This document shows, piece after piece, positions 37,269 to 46,160 of a stretch of 64,000 nucleotides of DNA; the first letter of the stretch is position 1; each line of letters begins with the position of its first letter. Origin of the DNA: Dokdonella sp. (GTDB lineage: Bacteria; Pseudomonadota; Gammaproteobacteria; Xanthomonadales; Rhodanobacteraceae). Made by a program: the position numbers and the translations under genes. The DNA lies in NCBI GenBank assembly GCA_024707225.1, contig JANQAE010000001.1, forward strand, positions 186,001 to 250,000, written 5' to 3'. The notes beneath the pieces were generated by a model. That model did no database searches. It was not told where the DNA came from and saw nothing but the letters and a program-made list of their open reading frames with translations.

Positions 37269-37550
37269 GCCGGACCGGCACCGCCGTCGCGCGGACAGGC
37301 AGTCGCGCACGAGCGCGGCCGGCCGGCGGCGATCGGAGCGTTGGGCGCGTGCGGCATCGGTAAGGTCGTGTTCGAGGGGGCGGCATTGTAGGCCAGGCGC
37401 CGTGCCGTCGCAGCGAGGTGCCGGTGCGGCGCGCGATGCCTCCACGCGCGAGTGATGTCGTTCGCAACGGTGTCGATCGCCATCGCCGCGCTCGGCAAGC
37501 GCGCGCGATCCGGTTAGGCTGGCGGCTTCTTTCCAGCGGGAGCGTTCGCC

Positions 37551-37937
37551 ATGACCTTCGTCGTCGTATCGAGCCACGAGGACGCGAACGGCAAGGACCT
37601 GCAGCAGCCGGGCGATTCGGTCGCGGTGTTCAGCGCGCAGGGACCGGCGCAGGCGCGCTATGCCGCACGCCTGGCCGCGATCGAGGCACAGGCGCGCGGC
37701 GAGGCGCAGGCGGCCGGCAGCACCGGCTGGGTCGCGCTGCTGCAGCTGCCGATCCCGGCGGCCGATGTCGACGAGGCACTGGAGACGCTCGAGATCGTGA
37801 TCGAGGAGACCGACGACGTCGAAGGCGAGCTCGGCGACCTGATCGTCGACTACCACGGCACCGTCTACGCGCCGTCGGGCGACCGCCCGTTCGCGCGCGA
37901 GCAGGCGATCGACAATCTGCAGGCCTGGCTGAGCTGA
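37551..37937 (+). CDS. hypothetical acidic protein, 128 aa
   Basis: ATG 37551 is preceded by GGGAG, and a -10-like taggct lies about 35 bases before it. The protein is strongly acidic in its second half (DEALETLEIVIEETDDVEGELGDLIVDYHG) with a neutral N-terminus (MTFVVVSSHEDANGK). No signal peptide or membrane segment is seen. Codon use is like the flanking genes, so it is probably real. I do not recognise the family. The CotH-type gene begins about 90 bases downstream on the same strand, so co-transcription is possible but unproven. Confidence 0.65.
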   Translation: MTFVVVSSHEDANGKDLQQPGDSVAVFSAQGPAQARYAARLAAIEAQARGEAQAAGSTGWVALLQLPIPAADVDEALETLEIVIEETDDVEGELGDLIVDYHGTVYAPSGDRPFAREQAIDNLQAWLS

Positions 37938-38026
37938 GCAGGCGGCTGCCGGTGGCCGCCGATCTGCACCGGTTCTGCAAGATCGCCTGCTAGGTTCAGG
38001 CGTCCCCATTCGGCAGGAGCGGCGCG

Positions 38027-40222
38027 ATGCAGACCTCGATCCGGTTCACGCGCAGGGCGGTCGCGGTCGCGACACCGTGGTACCGATTGTGCTGCGTGCT
38101 GGTCGCGCTGCTCGGCTGGATCGCGCTGGCCGGCGGCGCACGCGCGCAGGATCTCTACGACACCACGGTGCTGCGCAATCTGGCGCTGACGTTCCACGAC
38201 GCGAACTGGCTGAGCCTGCTGCGCGCCAATTACGACTCCGATACCTACATCCTGGCCGATCTGGAGGTTGAAGGCGTCACCTATCCGAACGTCGGCGTGC
38301 GCATCCGCGGCAATACCTCCTACACCGCGCTGCCGGCCGGCTCGGAGAAGTTCTCGCTGAAGCTCAAGCTCGACCAGGTCGATCCGGATCAGGCGCTGTT
38401 CGGCTATCAGACGCTCAATCTCAACAACGGCTTCCACGACCCGACCTTCACGCGCGAGGTCGTCTACAACAACTACGTCGCGCAGTTCATTCCCAATCCG
38501 CGCGCCAACCACGTCACCGTCACGCTGAACGGCCAGAACTGGGGCGTCTACATCAACGTGCAGCAGCCGAACAAGCGCATGCTGCGCGACTACTTCGCCG
38601 ATGACGACGGCCTGCGGATCACCTGCTCGAACAACCCGAACGGCCCGGGCCTGGCCTACAACGGACCGAACGCGTCCGGCTACGGCGCCTACGAGATCGA
38701 CGACGACGGCGGCCTGGCCGATCCGTACGCACCGCTGATCGCGGTCGCCAATGCGCTGTCCAACGGTGCGCTGTCGAACTGGTCGACGATCGACGCCGTG
38801 TTCGCGGTCGATCCGTCGATCTGGTCGGTCGTGCTCGAGAACGCGCTGACCGACGACGACAGCTACGTCAACAAGGGCTGCGACTTCATGACCTATCGCG
38901 ATCCGATCGACGGCCGCATGCATCTGATGCAGCGCGACGCGAACGAGTCGTTCACCGCGAACTGGTCGCCCACCTACAACTTCAACGCCGCCAACAAGCC
39001 GGTGCTGAGCCGCCTGCTGTCGGTGCCGGAGCTGCGCCAGCGCTACATGAGCCACTACCGCACGGTGCTGCGCGACATGAACTGGGAGACGCTCGGTCCG
39101 GTGTTCGCCGCGCATCGCGCGCTGATCGACGCGGCCGTGCAGGCCGATCCGAAGAAGCTCTATTCGTACACGCTGTTCCAGAACAACTTCACCGGCAACG
39201 TGACGCTGCCGTATTCCGGTCCGGCCGGCGGCAATCTGGTCGGACTGCAGCCGTTCGTCGCGCAGCGCGCCGCGACGCTCGGCGCGAATGCCGAGCTCGC
39301 CGCCGGCGGGCCGGCGATCGGTGCCGCGCAGGCCTCGGCCGTGCTGCCGTCGCCCGGTCAGACCGTCTACGTGACCGCGACGGTCACGCCGGCCGGCGCG
39401 CCGGTATCCGGCGTCGAGCTGTTCTATCGGCCGAGTCCGACCGGCACCTATGCCCGCGTCGCGATGCACGATGACGGCGCCTCGGGCGACGGTGCGGCCG
39501 GCGACGGCGTCTACGGTGTCGTGCTGCCGGTGACCGGTATCGCCGGACAGCGCGTCGCCTGGTACGTCGCGGCGACCGCGTCGAACACGTACGCGTCGGT
39601 GAGCTATCTGCCGGAGCTGACCGAACGCGACGCCCACTACATCGAGTACGTCGTCGGCGCCACCGCCGGCCTGCGCATCACCGAATGGATGTACGCCGGT
39701 GCCAGCGGCGAGTTCATCGAGTTCACGAACCTCGGCAGCACGCCGGTCGACCTGACCGGCTGGAGCATCGACGACAGCAACGCGGTGCCGGGTGCGTTCG
39801 ATCTGAGCAGTCTCGGTACGGTCGCGCCGGGCGCCTCGGTGATCGTGACCGACAGCGCGGCCGAGGCGTTCCGCAGCGCCTGGGGACTCGGGCCCGAGAT
39901 CGCGATCCTCGGCGAGCTCGGCGTCGCCGGCGGCAACAATCTCGGCCGCAACGACCAGATTCATCTCTACGATGCGAGCGGCGCGCTGGTCGACCGCTTG
40001 TACTACGGCGACGAGACCTATCCCGGCACGATCCGCACGCAGAATGCGAGCGGCCAGCCGCCGTGCGGCGCGATAGGCGCCAACGACGTCGCCGCCTGGC
40101 AGCTGTCGGCGCTCGGCGACGCGTTCGGCTCGGTCGCGGCGAGCACCGGCGACCTCGGCACGCCGGGCCGCTATCCGCTGAGCTGCGGCGGCGAGACGAT
40201 CTTCGCCGACGGCTTCGACTGA
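38027..40222 (+). CDS. exported CotH-kinase-family protein with lamin-tail domain and C-terminal FADGFD tail
   Basis: 731 aa; ATG 38027 with AGGAG upstream. A long leader (YRLCCVLVALLGWIALAGGARAQ) directs export. Residues about 40-390 are the CotH domain: VGVRIRGNTSY, FSLKLKLDQVDPDQALFGYQTLNLNNG, and the conserved acidic block DPIDGRMHLMQRDANESF, which corresponds to the metal-binding D-x-N segment of this atypical kinase fold. Residues about 445-540 form a beta-sandwich (VYVTATVTPAGAPVSGVELFYR). Residues about 550-670 are a lamin-tail (LTD) domain (LRITEWMYAGASGEFIEFTN, VDLTGWSIDDSN). The protein ends IFADGFD. CotH proteins of spores phosphorylate coat proteins; an exported Gram-negative version would need an extracellular phosphate donor, so kinase activity is uncertain. 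Confidence 0.85.
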   Translation: MQTSIRFTRRAVAVATPWYRLCCVLVALLGWIALAGGARAQDLYDTTVLRNLALTFHDANWLSLLRANYDSDTYILADLEVEGVTYPNVGVRIRGNTSYTALPAGSEKFSLKLKLDQVDPDQALFGYQTLNLNNGFHDPTFTREVVYNNYVAQFIPNPRANHVTVTLNGQNWGVYINVQQPNKRMLRDYFADDDGLRITCSNNPNGPGLAYNGPNASGYGAYEIDDDGGLADPYAPLIAVANALSNGALSNWSTIDAVFAVDPSIWSVVLENALTDDDSYVNKGCDFMTYRDPIDGRMHLMQRDANESFTANWSPTYNFNAANKPVLSRLLSVPELRQRYMSHYRTVLRDMNWETLGPVFAAHRALIDAAVQADPKKLYSYTLFQNNFTGNVTLPYSGPAGGNLVGLQPFVAQRAATLGANAELAAGGPAIGAAQASAVLPSPGQTVYVTATVTPAGAPVSGVELFYRPSPTGTYARVAMHDDGASGDGAAGDGVYGVVLPVTGIAGQRVAWYVAATASNTYASVSYLPELTERDAHYIEYVVGATAGLRITEWMYAGASGEFIEFTNLGSTPVDLTGWSIDDSNAVPGAFDLSSLGTVAPGASVIVTDSAAEAFRSAWGLGPEIAILGELGVAGGNNLGRNDQIHLYDASGALVDRLYYGDETYPGTIRTQNASGQPPCGAIGANDVAAWQLSALGDAFGSVAASTGDLGTPGRYPLSCGGETIFADGFD

Positions 40223-40334
40223 TCCGTCGCCGCGCGGCATGAGTCGGTAGCGGCTGATCGCGGCGCCGCGACGGAATGCCGGCACCGTGACGGTGCGGAT
40301 GCCCGGTCCGGGCGCGTGCCCGGCCGCCGCCCGA

Positions 40335-40595
40335 TCAACCGCCGTTCAACAGCATGATCTCGCGCTCCTGCGCATCGAGCGTGAGGCGGCCGCCGTGATC
40401 GCGGGCCAGCGCGATCAAGGCCGCCATCGCGGTCACCTGGATCGTCGGACGTCCGCCGATGCGCATCGGCACCGGCATGTCGTCGTCGGGCGCGTACGGC
40501 AGCGCCGGCTGGAAATGGAAGCCCAGGCAGGAGAGACGCTCGATTTCCTCGACGCTTTCGTAGAACAGCTTGGTGGTCGTGACCGCAAACTTCAC
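40335..40595 (-). CDS. hypothetical protein, 86 aa
   Basis: A GTG start at 40595 with GAGG ten bases upstream gives MKFAVTTTKLFYESVEEIERLSCLGFHFQPALPY... ; the ORF-track start at 40775 adds an Arg/Ser-rich leader with no ribosome site. The protein is small and cytosolic, with an alpha/beta pattern (IQVTAMAALIALARDHGGRLTLDAQEREIMLLNGG). A similar short conserved protein occurs in related bacteria, I believe, but I cannot name it. It converges on the CotH gene from the other strand. Confidence 0.6.
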   Translation of the reverse strand: MKFAVTTTKLFYESVEEIERLSCLGFHFQPALPYAPDDDMPVPMRIGGRPTIQVTAMAALIALARDHGGRLTLDAQEREIMLLNGG

Positions 40596-40968
40596 GCGGT
40601 GATACCTCGATACGGCAGATGCGACTGACGCGTCGCTGCGTGGCGACGGCGGTGCGCATCGTAGTGATGCCGTACGGCCTGATGTGACGGCTCCATCACG
40701 CTTGCGCATATCGTGCACGGCACGACACACAAGTTGACGTGCGTGCGATCGCGCATACGGCGCATCGCGCATCACGCTGACGCGCGTCGCGGCGCGCGTG
40801 TCTGCGCGACGGCACCCACCTCGCGCGCATCGCTGCGCATCGCATCGTCGTGTCGCGGCGCGCCGGCCGGCGCTGCGACGGACGCTCGCTCGTCGTCGAT
40901 CGGCGGCATACCCGCAGGCACGACGCCGCGCTCGGCTATGCTGCGCGGCGTCCGCATGGAGAGGTCCG
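40596..40968. other. divergent intergenic region, no supported gene
   Basis: 373 bases between the small minus-strand gene and the plus-strand unknown. Rich in alternating CG/GC words (gcgcatcgcgcatc and similar). A -10-like tatgct lies at about 40937, some 30 bases before the ATG at 40969. No coding support in either direction. Confidence 0.45.
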
Positions 40969-41436
40969 ATGATCGGGTCCGATCGGTTCTATTGCGCCTT
41001 CGATGCCGGCCTCGCCGCAGCCGGGCTGCCGGCCGCGTTCCGGCGCAGACGCGGCAAGCCGTCCAGATATGACTGTGCGCTGCCGGGCGTCACGTTGGAG
41101 TTCTGGTTCCAGGTCAACCCCAAGGCCTCGGCGATTCCATATCAGCCCGGCGAGTTCCGGCCGTCGATCACGGCGCCGGATCGGGGCGGCGATCACGACG
41201 ACGCGACGGTGTCGTGGTACCAGTACGCCGACGAGGCGATGATCGCGGCGTTTCTCGCGCAGCAGGCGCGTGTGCGCGATCACGTCGCGGCGCAGACCGA
41301 GTTCGAGCCCGACATCTGGCGCGAGCAGCGCGACGTCAGCCTGCGCACGATGCAGTCCTTCATCGACCTCGGTCTGCGGCCGGCCTGGCCCGATAGCGCG
41401 CTGTACTACCTCGACGAATCCGACGCGCAGACCTGA
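40969..41436 (+). CDS. hypothetical protein, 155 aa
   Basis: ATG 40969 with GAGAGG upstream; the ORF-track start at 40798 adds a low-complexity leader. The sequence (SDRFYCAFDAGLAAAGLPAAF, VTLEFWFQVNPKASAIPYQPGEFRPSI, DATVSWYQYADEAMIAAFLAQQ) is a mixed alpha/beta cytosolic protein of no family I recognise. FW/W-rich strands and the aromatic QYADEA segment suggest a small globular fold. The TGA at 41434 is followed in the same frame by 36 further well-formed codons to a second TGA at 41545, so the annotated end may be a nonsense mutation, a sequencing error or a true stop. Confidence 0.6.
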   Translation: MIGSDRFYCAFDAGLAAAGLPAAFRRRRGKPSRYDCALPGVTLEFWFQVNPKASAIPYQPGEFRPSITAPDRGGDHDDATVSWYQYADEAMIAAFLAQQARVRDHVAAQTEFEPDIWREQRDVSLRTMQSFIDLGLRPAWPDSALYYLDESDAQT

Positions 41437-41547
41437 GGCCGTCTGATCGGCAGCCAGCTGCCGGTGTGGATCGAGCGGTATGCGGCCATGCCCGAGACGC
41501 TCGAGGCCTACATGAGACGCGTGCAATGGGGCGAGCGGACCGGCTGA
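41437..41547 (+). other. in-frame codon-like extension past the stop of the 155-aa gene
   Basis: After TGA 41434-41436 the same frame reads GRLIGSQLPVWIERYAAM and continues PETLEAYMRRVQWGERTG to TGA 41545-41547. Third positions are nearly all G or C, as in genuine genes here. It could be the lost C-terminus of the upstream gene or a remnant of another gene. Not annotated as an independent CDS, since only a GTG (41463) could start it. Confidence 0.4.
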
Positions 41548-41627
41548 TCGCGCCGCAGCCGCGCAGCGTGGCCCGTGCGCGCGGCGTTTCCCGTGGATAC
41601 GGCATCCCCTCTCCATAGGAGCGCCCG

Positions 41628-43165
41628 ATGTCGATCGCGACGATCATGCCTGCCGCCCGGCTGCGGCACAGTTGGCCGTGGCTCGCCGCAGCGATGCTGG
41701 CCGGTCCGGCGGCGGCGGCCGATCAGGTCGGCGCATTCGGCAACCTGCTGCTGCGCAATCCGTATGCGGATCCGGCCGACGGCAACTTCGGCCGCGCATC
41801 GTCGGCGGCGATTTCGACGACGACGGCATCGACGACCTGGCGATCGCCGAGAGCGGCAGCACGCGCCTGCGCGTCGCGCTCGGCACCGCGTGGACGCTGC
41901 CGATGACCGGCCCGGTGATCCCGTTCCTGCCTTCGACGGTCACGACGCCGTTCCAGTCCGGCGTGCTGGCCAGCGGCGATTTCGACGGCGACGGCCGCGA
42001 CGAGATCGCGGTGGGTCATCCGTTCGTCAGCGTCGGCGGCGCCGCCGGCGCCGGCACGGTCTACGTGCTCGACCGCGCGGTCAACGGCACCTGGTCGGTG
42101 CAGCTGACGATCCGCGCCGGCGGCACGTTTCCCGGCAGCCCGGTCGCGCAGGCGCACCTCGGCAATGCGCTGGCCAGCGGCGACTTCGACGACGACGGCT
42201 ACGACGATCTGGCGATCGGCCTGCGCGGCCAGGTCGTCGCCGGCCAGAGCAACGCCGGCGCGGTCATGGTCGTCTACGGCACCGCAGCCGGGCTCGCCGC
42301 GCCGGGCGCGCGCCTGTTCGATCGCAGCAACGACGGCCTGACGTTCTCGCCGCGCGAAGACGACCGCTACGGCTGGGCCGTGGCGGCCGGCGATTTCGAC
42401 GACGACGGCTATGACGAGCTCGTCGTCGGCGTGCCGAACGCGACCTGTCCGAACGGGACCGATCGCGGCGGCGGCGTGGTCGTGCTCGCCGGCTCGGCGG
42501 CCGGCGTGATCACCAGTGCGACGCGAATCTGGCGACCGGGCGTGCTCGGCATCGACGGCAATTGCGCGACCACCGGTGGTTTCGGCAGCGCGCTGGCGGC
42601 CGGCGACTTCGACAGCCTGATCGTCAGCCCCGATGACCTGGCGATCGGCGCGCCGACGACCGCCGGCGGCGGTGCGGTCCATGTGATCTACGGCTCGTCC
42701 ACCGGGCTCGATGCGGCGCGCAACCAGCGCCTGACGCCGCCGGCCCGTCCCGGCATCGACTCGTCCGGTGCGCGTTTCGGCAATGTACTGCTGAGCGCGC
42801 GTCTGGCCTATGCGTGCGTCTTCATCACCTGTCTCGGACGCAGTCTGGCGATCGGCGCGCCGTTCACCGACGTCGACGGCGTCGATGCCGCCGGCGCGGT
42901 GTGGCTGGTCCTGCCGGAGCTCGGCGAGAGCTCGCTCGATCTGGCGACGATCCGGCCGATCCTGCCGAAGGCGCCGCTGCGCATCGCCGGGCCGCATCCG
43001 AACGAGCAGTTCGGATCGACGCTGGCGTCGGGCGATTTCAACGACGACGCCCGCGGCGATCTGGCGATCGGTGCCTATCTGTACGACGAGGACGACGCGG
43101 CCGATGCCGGTGCGGTCCAGCTGCTGTATCAGAGCGACTATCTGTTCGTCGATCCGTTCGAGTGA
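41628..43165 (+). CDS. exported FG-GAP-repeat (integrin-alpha-like) protein with acidic C-terminal tail (frameshift near 41795)
   Basis: ATG 41628 (MSIATIMPAARLRHSWPWLAAAMLAGPAAAADQVG) supplies the signal peptide and N-terminus through GNFGR; one indel near 41793-41797 joins it to IVGGDFDDDGIDDLAIAE and the rest. At least five FG-GAP repeats are readable, each with the calcium-loop form GDFDxDGxDDLAIG: ASGDFDGDGRDEIAVG, ASGDFDDDGYDDLAIG, AAGDFDDDGYDELVVG, AAGDFDSL...DDLAIG, ASGDFNDDARGDLAIG. They form a beta-propeller. The end YLFVDPFE is a variant of the acidic tail. The protein is about 511 aa. Exported, calcium-binding, possibly adhesive; ligand unknown. Its last 28 bases overlap the 3' end of the convergent nucleotidyltransferase gene. 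Confidence 0.78.
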
Positions 43166-43788
43166 GCCGATGCGGCAGGCCCGGCTTCCGGCTCGCCGCG
43201 GCCTTCGGCCCACGGCAGGATCGTCAGCTGCGGCCACAGCGCGCGCCAGCGAGCGGTCTTGCGCCGGTACAGCGCCGCGCTCACTCGCACGCGGTTGGCG
43301 CGGACCCGTGGCCGCAGCAGGTCGTCGATGCCGTGCGGCGCGAGGATGCGCAGCCGCGCCCCCGGTGCCTGCACGCCGATCGCCGCCGCGGTCGTCGGAA
43401 ACGTCGCGATCGCCTCGCGCGCCGAGCGGTACGGCGCGATCGCGCGGCCGAACCGCTGCGCATACCACTGATGCACGCGCGCCTGGTTCTTGACGTCCAG
43501 CGCGACCGGGAGCGCGCCGAAGCACGCGCCGATCCGGCTCGCCTGCGCCGCCTCGGCGGCCGCCGACAGGTCGGCGCCGTCGAAGTAGATCAGGTCCAGA
43601 TCGGCGATGCCGTGCGTCACCGCGAACCCGAAGCGATGATTCCACCAGGCCTGCGCGAGCGCGCTGCCGGACAGCCAGGCATCGGGCAGTTCCAGCGCCG
43701 ACCAGCGCGCGAGCAACGGTCCGATCCACGGATGCGTGCGCAGCACGTGGCCGAACGCGAGCAGGGCGGGCGCATCGGGTCGGCTCAT
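43138..43788 (-). CDS. nucleotidyltransferase family protein (NTP_transf_6, PF06042-like)
   Basis: 216 aa; ATG 43788. The family blocks are all present: LPDAWLSGSALAQAWWNHRFGF, then THGIADLDLIYFDGADLS holding the acidic catalytic pair, then ALDVKNQARVHQWYAQRFG, AREAIATFPTTAAAIGVQ and the closing KTARWRALWPQLTILPW. Members are cytosolic nucleotidyltransferase-fold proteins of unknown substrate. The C-terminal 20 residues (GRGEPEAGPAASAHSNGSTNR) look non-conserved and overlap the convergent FG-GAP gene by 28 bases, so the stop may be shifted. An oxidoreductase gene lies behind it on the same strand. Confidence 0.88.
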   Translation of the reverse strand: MSRPDAPALLAFGHVLRTHPWIGPLLARWSALELPDAWLSGSALAQAWWNHRFGFAVTHGIADLDLIYFDGADLSAAAEAAQASRIGACFGALPVALDVKNQARVHQWYAQRFGRAIAPYRSAREAIATFPTTAAAIGVQAPGARLRILAPHGIDDLLRPRVRANRVRVSAALYRRKTARWRALWPQLTILPWAEGRGEPEAGPAASAHSNGSTNR

Positions 43789-43855
43789 GCGGGCAGCGTC
43801 GTCGATCGCAGGCGCGACGGCAACCGCCACGCGGATCGGCGTGCCCGCGCGGCCG

Positions 43856-44962
43856 CTAGTCCAGCGTGACGACGACCTTGCCGCGCGCGTGGCCCTGCGC
43901 GACGTAGTCGATCGCGGCAGCCACCTCGTCGAGCCGGTAGCTGCGGTCGATGACCGGCTTGAGCGTGCCGGCACCGGCCATCGCGGCCAGCGTCTGCAGA
44001 TCGTCCGGATCGAGCCTGGCCAGCATCGTCGTCACGTTCGCCTCGACGAACGGCGCGCTCAGCACCGCCAGCAGCGACCGGCCGAGCGGACCGAGCCAGG
44101 GGTCGCGCTTGGGGCCGCCGATCAGCACCAGGGTGCCGCCCGGCTTCAGCGCGTGCCGCGTGTCGCGCAGCGAATGGTTGCCGACGTTGTCGAGGATCAG
44201 GATCGTAGCGCTCGGGCCGCTCGGTGAAGTCGTTCTGCGTGTAGTCGATCACGTGGTCGGCGCCGAGCGTGCGCACCAGCGCGACGTTGCGCGTGCTGCA
44301 CACGCCGGTCACCTCGGCGCCGAGCGCCTTGGCGATCTGCACCGCGAAGCTGCCGACGCCGCCCGACGCACCGTTGATCAGCACCTGGTGGCCGGCGCGC
44401 AGGCCGCCGGCGTCGCGCAGACCCTGCAGCGCGGTCGTCGCGGCGATCGGCAGCGCGGCGGCTTCCTCGAAGCTCAGCTGAGCCGGCTTGGCCGCGATCA
44501 GGCGCTGCTCGCGCACCACGACGTAGTCGGCCAGTGCGCCGCTGCGCGCGCCGAACACGTGCTGGCCGACCGACCAGCGCGTGACGGTGCGGCCGACCGC
44601 CTCGACGGTGCCGGCGAAATCGACGCCGGCGCGCATGTCGGCGGGCCGGCCGAACCCGGAAGACAGCCGCATCACGTACGGTCGGCCGGTCATCTCGTGC
44701 ACGTCGAGCGGGTTCAGCGCCGCGGCATGCACGCGCACCAGCACCTCGTCATCGGCCGGCACCGGCTTGCCGATCCGGGCCAGCCGGAGCACCTCGCTGG
44801 TGCCGTAGCAGGCATGGACCACCGCGCGCATCGTGTCCGGCCCCCGGCGTCGGCCGACGGCGCAGGGCAGGGCGCGTCGTAGCGGATCGCCAATGCCAGG
44901 GCGGCGACGCCGGCGATCACCGCGAGCAGCAGGAAACGGACGATGCGCTTGATTCGGACCAT
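43856..44962 (-). CDS. membrane-anchored zinc-type alcohol dehydrogenase-like / quinone-oxidoreductase family protein (two frameshifts)
   Basis: The catalytic body starts MRAVVHACYGTSEVLRL (ATG 44831), but a typical N-terminal extension precedes it in another frame: MVRIKRIVRFLLLAVIAGVAALALAIRYDAPCPAPSADAG from ATG 44962. The two join if a run of five C (44841-44845, G on the coding strand) had six. A second indel near 44208 joins ...FTERPERYD to LILDNVGNHSLRD and the ending HARGKVVVTLD. The MDR-family features are normal: FAGTVEAVG, the Rossmann motif GASGGVGSFAVQIAKALGAEVTGV, then GADHVIDY. A homolog with such an anchor is common among gammaproteobacterial NAD(P)-dependent oxidoreductases. 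It reduces quinones or enals using NADPH; substrate unknown. Confidence 0.78.
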
Positions 44963-45320
44963 GGCGGAAGGGTTCCCCGGATCGGCCGCGATACGCGGCA
45001 CCGGCGCGACGGCGCCGGCACGGCCACTATCGGCGCTGCCGCCGCCGAACGGATGCGCGGCCGGACCGGCCGCGGTCTGCGCGGTGCGAACGGCGCCTCG
45101 CGGCGACGAACCGCGCGCACCGAAGGTTCGCCTCGGCGATATCGATGCCCTGCCGACCGCGATGAACCTCGCCGTGCCGAACGCGGCAGGCCGCGAAGGC
45201 CCCGCCGGCACCCGGCGGCGCCGAATGGCAGCGAGCGCATAGCCGCCGGGTGAGCGGCGGCTCCGATCGCTGCGCGTCGTGGCGGCGATGCGCGCTCGAT
45301 GCCCGATCGCGACCGGCGGG

Positions 45321-45375
45321 CGTTTTTTACGCGGAATTGACGGCCGCGGCGCCGTTGTGCATGGCGGCTTTACGC
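45321..45375 (+). promoter_or_regulatory. candidate KdpE-box-like element and promoter upstream of the TorF-kdp cluster
   Basis: The stretch cgttttttacgcgg (45321-45334) is a T-rich word followed by GC, as in the E. coli KdpE site TTTTTTTACACC. TTGACG (45337-45342) could be the -35 box directly after it. TTTACGC occurs twice (45326-45332 and 45369-45375), 43 bases apart. It lies 55-110 bases before the porin start. The other bases of the 468-base gap 44963-45430 hold no supported gene. This is inference from pattern and position. Confidence 0.4.
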
Positions 45376-45430
45376 ATGCAGCGACCAGACTTTCGCGATC
45401 GGCGGAGCCCCTTCCGCCAGGATCGCCGCG

Positions 45431-46150
45431 ATGTCCTTCCGTTCGTTCCCGCTCCGCTTCAAGCCTGCATGCATGATCTCCCCGATCGCGGCCACCGCGC
45501 TGCTGACCGCTGCTTCTGTCGCCGAGGCGATCGATTTCAGCGGATCGGCCGCGTTGACCAGCGACTACGTCTGGCGCGGCATCACGCAGAGCCGCGGCGA
45601 TGCGGCCGCGCAGGCCGGCTTCAAGGCGGCCGGAGAGGGCGGCTGGTATGGCGCCGTCTGGGGCTCGACCGTCGAGTCGGCGCCGGAGATCGGCGCCAGC
45701 AGCGAGCTCGACCTCATGCTCGGCTGGAGCGGCGCGCTGTCCGCGGACTGGGCGCTCGACGTCAATCTGACGCACTACCGCTACCCGTCCGCGAACGTCG
45801 ATCTCGACTGGACCGAGGCGATCGGCGTGCTGACCTGGAAGCAGCGGGTCTGGGTCCAGGTCGGCTATGCCGACGATGCGCTCGCCAGCGGCGACGCCGG
45901 CGTCTATGCGCAGCTCGGTGCGAAGTGGCCGCTGAGCGATCAGCTCCGCCTCGAGGCCGCGGCCGGCTACTACCGGCTCGACGGGGCCGATCGCGACGGC
46001 TACGCGCATGCACAGCTCGGCGCGATCTGGGCGTTCCACGCACCGTTCGAACTGCGCCTGACCGCGCACGCCACCGACGACGCCGCCAAGACGCTGTTCC
46101 CGGGCCTGGCCGGATCGCGCGTCGAGGTGGCGCTGCAGGCCGCGTTCTGA
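45431..46150 (+). CDS. TorF family putative porin
   Basis: 239 aa; ATG 45431 with AGGA nine bases upstream; ATG 45475 is an alternative inside the signal peptide. The leader (MISPIAATALLTAASVAEA) is followed by IDFSGSAALTSDYVWRGITQSRGDAAAQAGF, the hallmark of the TorF/Gcw_chp family, and by alternating strands ending in VEVALQAAF, with the C-terminal Phe of an outer-membrane beta-barrel. In Xanthomonadales such a porin often precedes kdp, and here only ten bases separate it from kdpF, so it is likely the first gene of the operon and perhaps a potassium-permeable pore. It would act in the outer membrane. The substrate is an inference from context. Confidence 0.88.
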   Translation: MSFRSFPLRFKPACMISPIAATALLTAASVAEAIDFSGSAALTSDYVWRGITQSRGDAAAQAGFKAAGEGGWYGAVWGSTVESAPEIGASSELDLMLGWSGALSADWALDVNLTHYRYPSANVDLDWTEAIGVLTWKQRVWVQVGYADDALASGDAGVYAQLGAKWPLSDQLRLEAAAGYYRLDGADRDGYAHAQLGAIWAFHAPFELRLTAHATDDAAKTLFPGLAGSRVEVALQAAF

Positions 46151-46160
46151 GGGTGCCGCG

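Noticed and set aside
37865-40285. 806-aa minus-strand ORF antisense to the CotH-type gene
   Set aside because: No domain; the plus-strand gene has a signal peptide, CotH and LTD motifs.
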